From the NCBI GenBank assembly GCA_027062325.1, contig JAMOTN010000001.1, positions 1 to 13,732 on the forward strand: 13,732 nucleotides of DNA. Direction: 5' to 3'. Position numbers and translations under genes: made by a program. Below the pieces are notes generated by a model. That model did not search any database, had not been told where the DNA came from, and was given only the letters and a program-made list of their open reading frames with translations. The stretch is from a bacterium (GTDB taxonomy: Bacteria; JAMOTN01). Numbering within the stretch: the stretch's first letter is position 1; the number at the start of each line of letters is the position of its first letter. Below, in pieces: positions 7,164 to 13,732 of the stretch.

Positions 7164-8297
7164 TTAATCTTGGGTGATGAACTTCTTTGAATCACCAGTT
7201 GCCCAAGGAAGGCTTTCTAACTCATTTAAAAGCCAAATAAGGGCTTTATATACGTTGTCAGAAATAGGTTTTATCTGTGTTTGATCTGGTATAAACCATT
7301 TACCTAGCTCGAATACAAATGGATAAGCTTTAGCTTTTGCATACAACCAATCAAGCTCTATACCACTTGCTATGTAAAGAGAACTAGCAGGTTCTGGGGT
7401 GTAGTTGCCAAGGAGCTTTGCCATTCCAGAGGCTAAGTGTTCAAATATTTCTCTTTGAGGAACTGAATTTTTTGTGAATCCATATGGATAAAGTACCAGT
7501 CCTGAGTAGCTGTGCATGGATACTACTGCTTTTGGTGAAACCTTTAAAATAAAGTCTCTAAATGCTTGAGTTTCTTTTTCTGAAAATGGAGCTGGGCCAC
7601 GATAAGTAGAAGAACTTTCCCAACTAGAGGCGCCCCCTTCGCCCCAGTGGTAGCCATAGTTTCTATTTAGATCAACTCCGTAGTAATCTCCGTGAAGATG
7701 ACGTCTATTTTTTCTCCACATTGTGTACTTTGTCATAGAGTAGACAAGACCATCGGGATTGAGAACAGGTATGACGTATATAGTGTACTTTTTGAGAAGA
7801 TTAGCTGCCTTTTTGTCATTTGATAAACGCATTGCAAAGCGAATTGCAGCTTCTGATGAGATCCATTCTCTAGCGTGATGAAGTCCTACCAAAACAAATG
7901 AGACGGGGCCGGACCCAAATTTTACACCTAGTATATCTCTGCCTTCCCAAGATTTACCAATGTTTATAAGAGTGCATTTGCCACTGGATGCTAACTCCTT
8001 CAATTTGCTTACAATCTCTTCGTAAGTCATGTATCCCTGATTTGTCCTGAGAGTTTCTATGTCTTTTTTATTAACTATCTTAAATTTTTTCAAGATATCA
8101 AGTTCTTTTTGGGAGTGAACAATCACATCTGCTATTCCATTTTTAAATGAAGCAATGTCAAGCTGTGATTGTAATTGTTTTGCAAATTCAGGGGATACGC
8201 GAACTTGCACAAATTTTGGAAAATGCTTTGTAAATGCAAAACTTAAAAAGAATACACTCAGCACCAATAAAACTAATACTCTACCCACATACTTCAT
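7164..8297 (-). CDS. Secreted M14-family zinc metallocarboxypeptidase with propeptide
   Basis: This 377-residue enzyme would remove C-terminal residues from peptides outside the inner membrane. A signal peptide occupies residues 1-22 (basic start, hydrophobic core, FAFT). A propeptide-like segment spans about 27-88 (VRVSPEF..., VIVHSQKELDILKKF), as in carboxypeptidase T. The catalytic domain begins near GYMTYEEI (88-95). Zinc ligands are His141 and Glu144 (HAREW) and His262 (SMHSYSG); substrate residues Asn211-Arg212 lie in DLNRNYG, and the catalytic Glu330 in FELG. All key residues are present. An in-frame ATG at 8369 would add 24 residues, but I chose ATG 8297 because AAGGAGG lies eight bases before it and it gives a clean signal peptide. 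It lies 71 bases downstream of the HD-GYP gene, with a TATAAT in the gap but no clear -35. Confidence 0.9.
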   Translation of the reverse strand: MKYVGRVLVLLVLSVFFLSFAFTKHFPKFVQVRVSPEFAKQLQSQLDIASFKNGIADVIVHSQKELDILKKFKIVNKKDIETLRTNQGYMTYEEIVSKLKELASSGKCTLINIGKSWEGRDILGVKFGSGPVSFVLVGLHHAREWISSEAAIRFAMRLSNDKKAANLLKKYTIYVIPVLNPDGLVYSMTKYTMWRKNRRHLHGDYYGVDLNRNYGYHWGEGGASSWESSSTYRGPAPFSEKETQAFRDFILKVSPKAVVSMHSYSGLVLYPYGFTKNSVPQREIFEHLASGMAKLLGNYTPEPASSLYIASGIELDWLYAKAKAYPFVFELGKWFIPDQTQIKPISDNVYKALIWLLNELESLPWATGDSKKFITQD

Positions 8298-8368
8298 CCT
8301 CCATCCCTCCTTAACTCCTAAATTCAGGGATTCTACCCACTTCACTATTATTATAAGGATGACTAACA

Positions 8369-9724
8369 TTAGGGTGCCACGTCTGTAGTCTGCAATCTGT
8401 ATGGCTCAGGAACTGAAAGTTCGTTAATCTTGCCTTGTTTTATAAATACTTCTCGAATATCTTCGACTGCTCTTGCGTCTATCAAATCCACTTTAACCAT
8501 CTCTCGCATCATGGCTATGGCTTCCTCAGCTGGCATTCCGCGACGATATGAGCGATGTTCTGTGAGAGCTTGGAATATGTCCAGAGCTGCCATGAGACGG
8601 CATTCGTAAGAAAGATTAGCTGCTTTTTTCTTCTCAGGATATCCTGTTCCGTTTAACTTCTCGTGATGATTACCTGCCCAGCTGGCAACTTTTTCAAAAT
8701 GTGGGATTGTACGAAGAATTCTCTTAGTAAGGTAGACGTGGAATTTTATTATTTCGAATTCACGAGTCGTTAATTTTCCCGGTTTATCAAGGATTTTGGT
8801 AGGTATGGCTAGTTTCCCAATATCATGAAGTGCTGCTGCAGTTGCAAACATAAATTTGCGTTGAGTGTTATAACCGTAATAATCTGCCATTATGAGGGCT
8901 TTTTCAGTAATTCCTGTAGTGTGGTAGCCTGTAAATTGACTTTTTGAATCTATAAGTTTTACAAAACTATCGGATAGGGTAAAAATATAACCCCAATCGG
9001 CCAAAATTTTGTTTTCAGGTAAAAATGAGGATAAGTAAGAGGCATCCAAGGTGAATATGTCAAACCAAAACTTTTCACGCTCAGAAATTTTTAGAAAACC
9101 TTCGACTACGTAGGGATCAAAAAGTTTGCCGGACAATTTTTTAGCAGCTTCGATTATATCGTTGGTGTTGGGAGTGTATGGGTTAATATTGAAGGTTGTA
9201 TCTATCCAGTCTGCTAATCTGACAATTCTTGCTCCAAGGGGAATATTATCTCCGGAAAGACCAAATGGACCAGAACCATCCCAATTTTCGTGATGATATA
9301 AGATTATCTTCTCGTCTAGTTTTTTAAATGGGAAACCGCGCACATTTTCTGCCCCGACCTCACAGTGCATTGAAAGACTCTCGGCATAATTCAGCATGTC
9401 TTTTTTACTCATAAATATACGCTTTTTGAAAAAAGACAATGTAGTTTCAATAAATCCATTATCATGCAGAAGACCACAGTAGAATATGTCTAAAACTTCG
9501 TCTTCAGGTAATCCCAGTCCTCTCGAGATCATTAGAGAAAGGTACGCAACATTCCATGAATGATTAGAAAGTGAAAAATTTTCCATGAGTGCGTAATCGA
9601 TACTGTGCGCCAGTGCTTTTACGAATTTGTTCAAGTCAAATTCAAAGAAATTTTTCAATTCGGAAGAAAGCTCATTTTTATCAGACTTAGCAGAATTACT
9701 TACTGTGTTTGAATTGTTGTTCAT
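8369..9724 (-). CDS. Tandem HD / HD-GYP domain phosphohydrolase (cyclic-dinucleotide phosphodiesterase-like)
   Basis: The 451-residue cytoplasmic protein has two HD domains. The C-terminal one (about 260-420) is HD-GYP: His268, HDIGK at 300-304, His329, HHEKLNGTGYP at 353-363 and a late Asp382 with ALTEHRSYR. Such domains hydrolyse cyclic di-GMP or related cyclic dinucleotides. The N-terminal one (about 50-180) keeps the metal ligands: His55, HD at 87-88, His120, HHENWDGSG at 144-152 and Asp172. However, its GYP is replaced by GPF and the HDIGK by HDNGF. No receiver, PAS or membrane segment is seen. ATG 9724 is chosen over GTG 9733 because GAGGTGG sits correctly before it. The specific substrate is unknown. 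Confidence 0.88.
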   Translation of the reverse strand: MNNNSNTVSNSAKSDKNELSSELKNFFEFDLNKFVKALAHSIDYALMENFSLSNHSWNVAYLSLMISRGLGLPEDEVLDIFYCGLLHDNGFIETTLSFFKKRIFMSKKDMLNYAESLSMHCEVGAENVRGFPFKKLDEKIILYHHENWDGSGPFGLSGDNIPLGARIVRLADWIDTTFNINPYTPNTNDIIEAAKKLSGKLFDPYVVEGFLKISEREKFWFDIFTLDASYLSSFLPENKILADWGYIFTLSDSFVKLIDSKSQFTGYHTTGITEKALIMADYYGYNTQRKFMFATAAALHDIGKLAIPTKILDKPGKLTTREFEIIKFHVYLTKRILRTIPHFEKVASWAGNHHEKLNGTGYPEKKKAANLSYECRLMAALDIFQALTEHRSYRRGMPAEEAIAMMREMVKVDLIDARAVEDIREVFIKQGKINELSVPEPYRLQTTDVAP

Positions 9725-9788
9725 TTGGCCCACCTCGTAAACTTGTAAAGTTGAGTGGTTATATTTATCTCTATAATCCCTATATTTT

Positions 9789-9816
9789 ATATTATAAATC
9801 TTAAACTCAATTTGAA
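9789..9816 (-). promoter_or_regulatory. Candidate promoter of the HD-GYP gene
   Basis: On the minus strand TTCAAA (9816-9811) is 16 bases from TAATAT (9794-9789), overlapping a perfect TATAAT (9796-9791). The leader to ATG 9724 would be about 60 bases; no riboswitch fold is apparent in it. Confidence 0.45.
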
Positions 9817-9834
9817 CCTCTGTTTAATATATTG

Positions 9835-9864
9835 AAAAGAAAGTGCTCCCTTAAGGGGCACTTT
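9835..9864 (-). terminator. Intrinsic terminator after aspS
   Basis: Bases 9855-9864 pair with 9840-9850 around a short TTAA-containing loop, giving about ten pairs with one mismatch or wobble depending on strand. The run that follows on the minus strand is CTTTTC. It starts 8 bases past the aspS stop. It is weaker on the minus strand than the trmH hairpin. Confidence 0.7.
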
Positions 9865-9871
9865 TTATGGT

Positions 9872-11578
9872 TTAATGCTGACCTTTTAAAGAGATGCCAA
9901 GCTCTACCAGTTGCCTTTCGCTTACTGGACTTGGAGCATCAGTTAATGGACACATTCCACTCGTTGTTTTTGGAAATGCTATGACGTCTCTTATATTGTC
10001 CAAGCCAAGCATAATCATTGCAAGACGTTCTAGTCCGAATGCAATTCCTCCATGTGGAGGAGCTCCGCTCTTTAAAGCTCTCAAAAGAAACCCAAACTTT
10101 TCCTCTGCTTCTTCAGGTGAAATTTTCAAGAGCTCAAAAACTCTTTGTTGCTTTTCAGGAGAGGAGATTCTTATGCTACCTCCACCAACTTCTTCGCCAT
10201 TTATCACCATATCGTATGCAAGAGAGGTTGCGTGTTCTAACTTGCCATCTGCTGGCTCTTCAAAGTCGGTGAAAGGATGGTGCACGCTTACAAAGCGTTT
10301 CTCTTCTTCATCCCATTCGAAGAGAGGAAAATCTATTATCCATGCTGGAGCAAAACGCTTCTTAGCTAAATTAAACTTTCTTATAAGCCAGTTTCTTATA
10401 TCTCCTATCAAAGTTGTGGCAGCGTCGTTCGCAACAAATATGACTGTTGCTTCAGAAGGTAACGATAGTTCTTTGATTACCAACTCTTGAAATTCAGAAG
10501 AAGTGTTTTTACCTATGGGACCAGAAAAATTACCATCTGAGAATGGGACAACTGCGGCTTTACAGAAATTCTCTTCTAGCTCCTTTTCAAGATTTTGAGA
10601 TTCTTTTCTAGACAGTTTAACCGGAATAAATGTAGCGGATAAATGATTTGCAGATTCGAAGATTCTGAAACCGCATCCACCTTTTACATTGTCAAGGTGC
10701 ACGACGGTGATATCTTCAGCTCTTAAATCTGGCTTGTCACTTCCATAGTCTTCAATTGCCTCTTTATAAGTCAGTACTGTAAATTGTGAAAATTCAATGT
10801 TTAGAAGTTTTTCAAACAAGTACTTTACAAGCTCTTCTGCCAGGCTCATCACATCGCCACGCTTTACAAAGCTCATCTCGATATCGATTTGAGTAAATTC
10901 TGGCTGCCTATTTGCTCTGAAGTCTTCGTCTCTGAAACACTTAACAATCTGAAAATACCTGTCAAAGCCTGACATCATTAGGATTTGTTTAAAAAGTTGA
11001 GGAGATTGAGGAAGTGCATAAAACTTACCACGATGAAGACGCGATGGGACAATGAAATCTCGTGCTCCCTCAGGTGTGCTTTTTGTAAGAAATGGAGTTA
11101 TGATCTCTTTAAATCCTTTGTTGTGCAGAAAGTTGCGCGTTTCGAACATGAGATCTGATATGAATTTGAATATTTGCTGTTTATCTTCGTGGCGAAGCAT
11201 TACGAAACGCCATTTAAGATTTGTCTCTTCTGAAGTGGTGTCGTATGGTTTAACGGGGGCATGAGCTCTGGAAAGTAAATTGAGTTTCTCTACTACAACT
11301 TCAATGTCACCTGTGGAGAGTTTTGGATTTTTATTTTCGCGTTCTCTTACAACTCCTTCTACTTGAATCACAAATTCTTCTTCCAAATTGGAAGCAAGTT
11401 TGAGATTTTCTCCTTCGAATACCAGCTGAGTTATGCCATAAGAATCCCTTAAATCTATAAACACTATATTACCGAAGTCTCTAATTTTTCTTATCCAGCC
11501 TGCTAGTACAACGCGACTTCCCGCATTTTCCAAACGAAGTTGTCCACATGTGTGTGTTCTCATGGATGTTTGAAACAT
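9872..11578 (-). CDS. aspS: Aspartyl-tRNA synthetase (bacterial type)
   Basis: A class II synthetase of 568 residues that charges tRNA with aspartate. The N-terminal OB-fold anticodon domain starts RTHTCGQLR (7-15) and includes GWIRKIRDFG (27-36). Motif 2 is FRDEDFRANRQPEFTQIDIE, and motif 3 GGIAFGLERLAMIMLG lies near the C-terminus. The bacterial GAD-type insertion lies between them, and the end TTSGMCPLTDAPSPV is typical. The residue at the position tied to tRNA-Asp/Asn discrimination (E. coli Leu30) is Phe35. The start is ATG 11578, with AAAGGAG eight bases upstream; a GTG at 11587 is too near that SD. It begins 33 bases after hisS, so they form an operon, and a terminator follows it. Confidence 0.95.
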   Translation of the reverse strand: MFQTSMRTHTCGQLRLENAGSRVVLAGWIRKIRDFGNIVFIDLRDSYGITQLVFEGENLKLASNLEEEFVIQVEGVVRERENKNPKLSTGDIEVVVEKLNLLSRAHAPVKPYDTTSEETNLKWRFVMLRHEDKQQIFKFISDLMFETRNFLHNKGFKEIITPFLTKSTPEGARDFIVPSRLHRGKFYALPQSPQLFKQILMMSGFDRYFQIVKCFRDEDFRANRQPEFTQIDIEMSFVKRGDVMSLAEELVKYLFEKLLNIEFSQFTVLTYKEAIEDYGSDKPDLRAEDITVVHLDNVKGGCGFRIFESANHLSATFIPVKLSRKESQNLEKELEENFCKAAVVPFSDGNFSGPIGKNTSSEFQELVIKELSLPSEATVIFVANDAATTLIGDIRNWLIRKFNLAKKRFAPAWIIDFPLFEWDEEEKRFVSVHHPFTDFEEPADGKLEHATSLAYDMVINGEEVGGGSIRISSPEKQQRVFELLKISPEEAEEKFGFLLRALKSGAPPHGGIAFGLERLAMIMLGLDNIRDVIAFPKTTSGMCPLTDAPSPVSERQLVELGISLKGQH

Positions 11579-11611
11579 TATACTCACTCCTTTTGATTTG
11601 TTTTTTCTAGA

Positions 11612-12877
11612 CTAAGCCGTGATTATGTTTTTGATATTCTCTAAGAGAGAAGCTATTTCTAAATCTACAATGTGCTGTTCTGAGGTAACCATGTTTTTTA
11701 GGACAACTTTATTTTGTTTAAATTCTTCTTCAAAGAGGATTATTGCTAGGGAAGCGTTTTTACCTGCAAATTTCATCTGGGCTTTAAATGAACCGGAGTG
11801 ATGAATAAATGATAGGTTTAAATTTTGCTCTATTGCTTTATTGACAAGGGAGCTCTTCAGAGTTAAAGCGTGAGGTTTCAACTCTTTGGAGCGCCAGCAT
11901 AATGCTACATTGAGAGGGCTTTTTTTAGGAATGGTTGAGGAGTATAGGAGAACTCTTTCTACCCCGATTCCTACACCAACGGCAGGTTGAGGTTGACCTC
12001 CAAGATCTTCAATCAAATGATTGTACCTTCCCCCACTTGCAACGGCGTCTTGAGATTTTGACTCCCTAATTTTGAATTCAAAAACTGTCTGTGTGTAATA
12101 GTCAAGGCCCCGCACCAATAAAGGATCTACTAAAAATTCTATATTCAATTTCTCAAGTGTTTTCTTAACTTCTTCAAAGTGTTCCCTGCAGTTGTCGCAT
12201 AGGTATTTGGTTATGTTAGGGGCTGATTGGTTTACAATTTTGCAGCTTTCTTCTTTACAATCAAGGACTCGTAGCGGATTTATCTCTAATCGGCTTTGGC
12301 ATGTTTTGCATAGTTTATCCTTATTAGAGTTTAGATACTCAACTAGAGCTTGTCTGTATTTAGGACGACAAGATTTGCAGCCGATTGAATTTATGTGAAG
12401 TTTAAACTTTATCCCCAACATTGTAAGTAATTTGTAAGTGTAGTCTATAATTTCAGCGTCAAATGAGGCATCTTCCCAGCCAATTGCTTCTAAACCAAAT
12501 TGATAAAACTCACGTTGTCTTCCTGCTTGGGGCTTTTCGTATCTAAACATAGGACCAAAATAGTACAGCTTTTGCAGAGGATTCGATTTATCAAGACCAG
12601 CTTCAACATAAGCCCTTACAGTTCCTGCAGTTCCTTCTGGTCTCAATACAATCTTTCTGCCACCCTTGTCTTCAAATTCGTACATCTCCTTTTGAACTAT
12701 GTCTGAAGCTTCCCCAACGCTTCTTGAAAATAACTCATGGGGTTCAATGATAGGAGTTATTATGGGTTTGTATCCAAATTTTTCAGCAAGGTCAGAGGCT
12801 GTTTTAAAAAACAGTACGAATCTTTCTGCCTCTTGGCCTAGCCAGTCTTTTGTTCCACGCAGTTTTTTGTATCTCAC
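11612..12877 (-). CDS. hisS: Histidyl-tRNA synthetase
   Basis: This 421-residue class II enzyme charges tRNA-His. RGTKDWLG opens the catalytic domain. Motif 2 lies in MFRYEKPQAGRQREFYQFG (110-128), the His-specific loop in LVRGLDYYTQTVFEF (254-268), and motif 3 in GVGIGVERV (301-309). The insertion domain carries eight Cys in four pairs: 167/170, 190/193, 207/212 and 227/230, which could hold zinc. A C-terminal anticodon-binding domain covers about 320-421. The start is GTG 12877 with GAAGGTGG just upstream. It is the first gene of hisS-aspS, divergent from yggS. Confidence 0.95.
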   Translation of the reverse strand: MRYKKLRGTKDWLGQEAERFVLFFKTASDLAEKFGYKPIITPIIEPHELFSRSVGEASDIVQKEMYEFEDKGGRKIVLRPEGTAGTVRAYVEAGLDKSNPLQKLYYFGPMFRYEKPQAGRQREFYQFGLEAIGWEDASFDAEIIDYTYKLLTMLGIKFKLHINSIGCKSCRPKYRQALVEYLNSNKDKLCKTCQSRLEINPLRVLDCKEESCKIVNQSAPNITKYLCDNCREHFEEVKKTLEKLNIEFLVDPLLVRGLDYYTQTVFEFKIRESKSQDAVASGGRYNHLIEDLGGQPQPAVGVGIGVERVLLYSSTIPKKSPLNVALCWRSKELKPHALTLKSSLVNKAIEQNLNLSFIHHSGSFKAQMKFAGKNASLAIILFEEEFKQNKVVLKNMVTSEQHIVDLEIASLLENIKNIITA

Positions 12878-12962
12878 AATACCACCTTCTTTTGTTGTTT
12901 TGTTCCAATTGGTAGATTTTTAACCACTTTCATTGCCTTAGAGAATTTAATATCATAAAGAT
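12878..12962. promoter_or_regulatory. Divergent hisS/yggS intergenic region
   Basis: These 85 bases must carry promoters for both genes. For yggS, TAATAT at 12948-12953 is the likely -10; the best upstream match (TTTCAT, 14-base gap) is poor. A start there would put the mRNA end within a few bases of ATG 12963. I see no clear hisS promoter and no T-box leader. CCAATTGG at 12905-12912 is an 8-base palindrome of unknown meaning. Confidence 0.35.
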
Positions 12963-13685
12963 ATGAAGAACTACAAGGAAATTATAAAACAAAATTGGGA
13001 CCGCATTAAAAAAGAGATAGAGATGGCCATGGATAGAGTAGGCCGTACGGATTTTCCAAGTGTACTACCTGTTGTCAAGACTTTTGAAGATGAAGCAATA
13101 TTTGCTATTTCTCGAGAGGGATTTGAAGTTGTTGGTGAGAATAGGGTAGAGAGGGTAGAAGAAAAACTTAAGGTTTATCAAGCAGCAGGTTTGGGAGTTG
13201 ATATAATAGGTCATCTTCAGAGTAAAAAGGTTAAGAAGTTGATCAGACTGCTTAAAGATGGATTAAAGTTAAGGTTTGTACATTCTCTGGATAGGGAGTC
13301 GCTTCTGAATGAGCTTATAAAAAGGGCAAATTCTTACCGTAAAGAGGTGAAGGAGTTTAAGTGGCAGGTTTTTTTGGAGTTAAAAACTTCTTTTGAAGAG
13401 ACTAAACACGGGGCAGATGAAGAGAGTTTGCTTGCACTTGTTGAAAGCCTTAAAGGGCGTGATGAGGTGGAAATTGTTGGAATAATGACGATGGCTCCTT
13501 TTGTAGAAGATGAGGATGTGATAAGAGCTTCTTTTAAAAAAGCAGCAGATTTTAGGAAGCGTTTGGAAGATAAATTTGGTAGAAAGATGTTGCTTTCTGC
13601 TGGTATGAGCTCTGATTTTAAGATTGCAGTTGAAGAGGGATCAGATTTACTTAGGATTGGAACAGCTTTCATCGCAGGTTTGTAA
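12963..13685 (+). CDS. yggS: YggS/YBL036C-family PLP-binding homeostasis protein
   Basis: A 240-residue alanine-racemase-fold TIM-barrel protein that holds pyridoxal phosphate and affects PLP and amino-acid balance without known catalysis. Lys39 (VVKT) is the PLP lysine; the family usually has VSKT. GENRVER at 58-64, IGHLQSKK at 82-89 (family usually has Asn where the last Lys is), GMSSDFKIAVEEG and RIGT at 231-234 (phosphate site) follow in order. It is full length. The ATG at 12963 has no clear SD and lies very near a -10-like TAATAT, so the message may be leaderless. In many bacteria yggS sits with cell-division genes, so the next gene may belong there. Confidence 0.92.
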   Translation: MKNYKEIIKQNWDRIKKEIEMAMDRVGRTDFPSVLPVVKTFEDEAIFAISREGFEVVGENRVERVEEKLKVYQAAGLGVDIIGHLQSKKVKKLIRLLKDGLKLRFVHSLDRESLLNELIKRANSYRKEVKEFKWQVFLELKTSFEETKHGADEESLLALVESLKGRDEVEIVGIMTMAPFVEDEDVIRASFKKAADFRKRLEDKFGRKMLLSAGMSSDFKIAVEEGSDLLRIGTAFIAGL

Positions 13686-13711
13686 TTGCTGTATGAAGTA
13701 AGGTGTGATGT

Positions 13712-13732
13712 ATGGGGTTTGAGAGTGCTCTT
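13712..13732 (+). CDS. Start of a further gene, cut by window edge
   Basis: ATG at 13712 is preceded by AAGGTG (13700-13705) with six bases between, and seven codons (MGFESAL) remain open to the edge. It begins 26 bases after yggS, consistent with an operon. Too short to identify. Confidence 0.4.

Noticed and set aside
8298-8369. 24-residue N-terminal extension of the carboxypeptidase
   Set aside because: No SD at ATG 8369, while ATG 8297 has a strong SD and starts a normal signal peptide.
9725-9790. Riboswitch in the HD-GYP leader
   Set aside because: The leader is only about 60 bases, AT-rich, and lacks any conserved c-di-GMP aptamer element or stable stem.
9894-10490. 198-codon plus-strand open frame
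   Set aside because: It lies wholly opposite aspS, has low-complexity Ser-rich translation and no SD; it is a shadow of the real gene.
12905-12912. CCAATTGG palindrome as an operator
   Set aside because: An 8-base palindrome is expected by chance at this scale and no second copy was seen nearby.
13334-13672. 112-codon minus-strand open frame
   Set aside because: Antisense to yggS, whose family motifs are unambiguous; no SD and no recognisable domain.

Overview
The window reads as ordinary chromosome of a low-GC (roughly 40% by eye) diderm bacterium. The outer membrane is inferred from a nearly complete LptD-like LPS-assembly barrel at the left edge. Gene density is high, Shine-Dalgarno sites are strong (AAAGGAGG, GGGGGG), TTG and GTG starts are frequent, and the tRNA has no encoded CCA. 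I cannot place the phylum from the sequence alone. An archaeal-type 8-oxoguanine glycosylase (Ogg2), a secreted M14 carboxypeptidase and a tandem HD phosphohydrolase would suit an anaerobic, possibly thermophilic, deep-branching lineage, but that is inference.

Layout: (1) 1-2793, minus strand: asd (lysine/threonine/diaminopimelate pathway) followed by lptD, which runs off the left edge. (2) 2922-6828, plus strand: hflX, a membrane-anchored TPR-like protein, a HAD phosphatase translationally coupled to it, tRNA-Gln(TTG) with its own promoter, ogg2 and trmH, closed by an intrinsic terminator. The theme is ribosome and RNA/DNA maintenance. (3) 6957-7079, minus strand: a 40-codon gene with a good promoter and a strong SD, facing the trmH terminator. 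(4) 7164-9724, minus strand: a secreted M14 metallocarboxypeptidase downstream of a tandem HD/HD-GYP phosphohydrolase. (5) 9872-12877, minus strand: hisS then aspS, ending in a terminator. (6) 12963-13732, plus strand: a YggS-family PLP-binding protein, then the first codons of another gene at the right edge.

The genes divide into amino-acid and envelope precursor supply (asd, lptD), translation and its quality control (hflX, trmH, tRNA-Gln, hisS, aspS), DNA repair (ogg2), nucleotide signalling (HD-GYP), protein degradation (M14) and PLP homeostasis (yggS). I see no mobile element, CRISPR array, toxin-antitoxin pair or defence island. The most noteworthy items are the unlisted small gene, the hflX-TPR-HAD cluster, the double-HD protein, and an unusual residue in AspRS at a position linked to tRNA discrimination. 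I did not find a clearly new multi-gene system.
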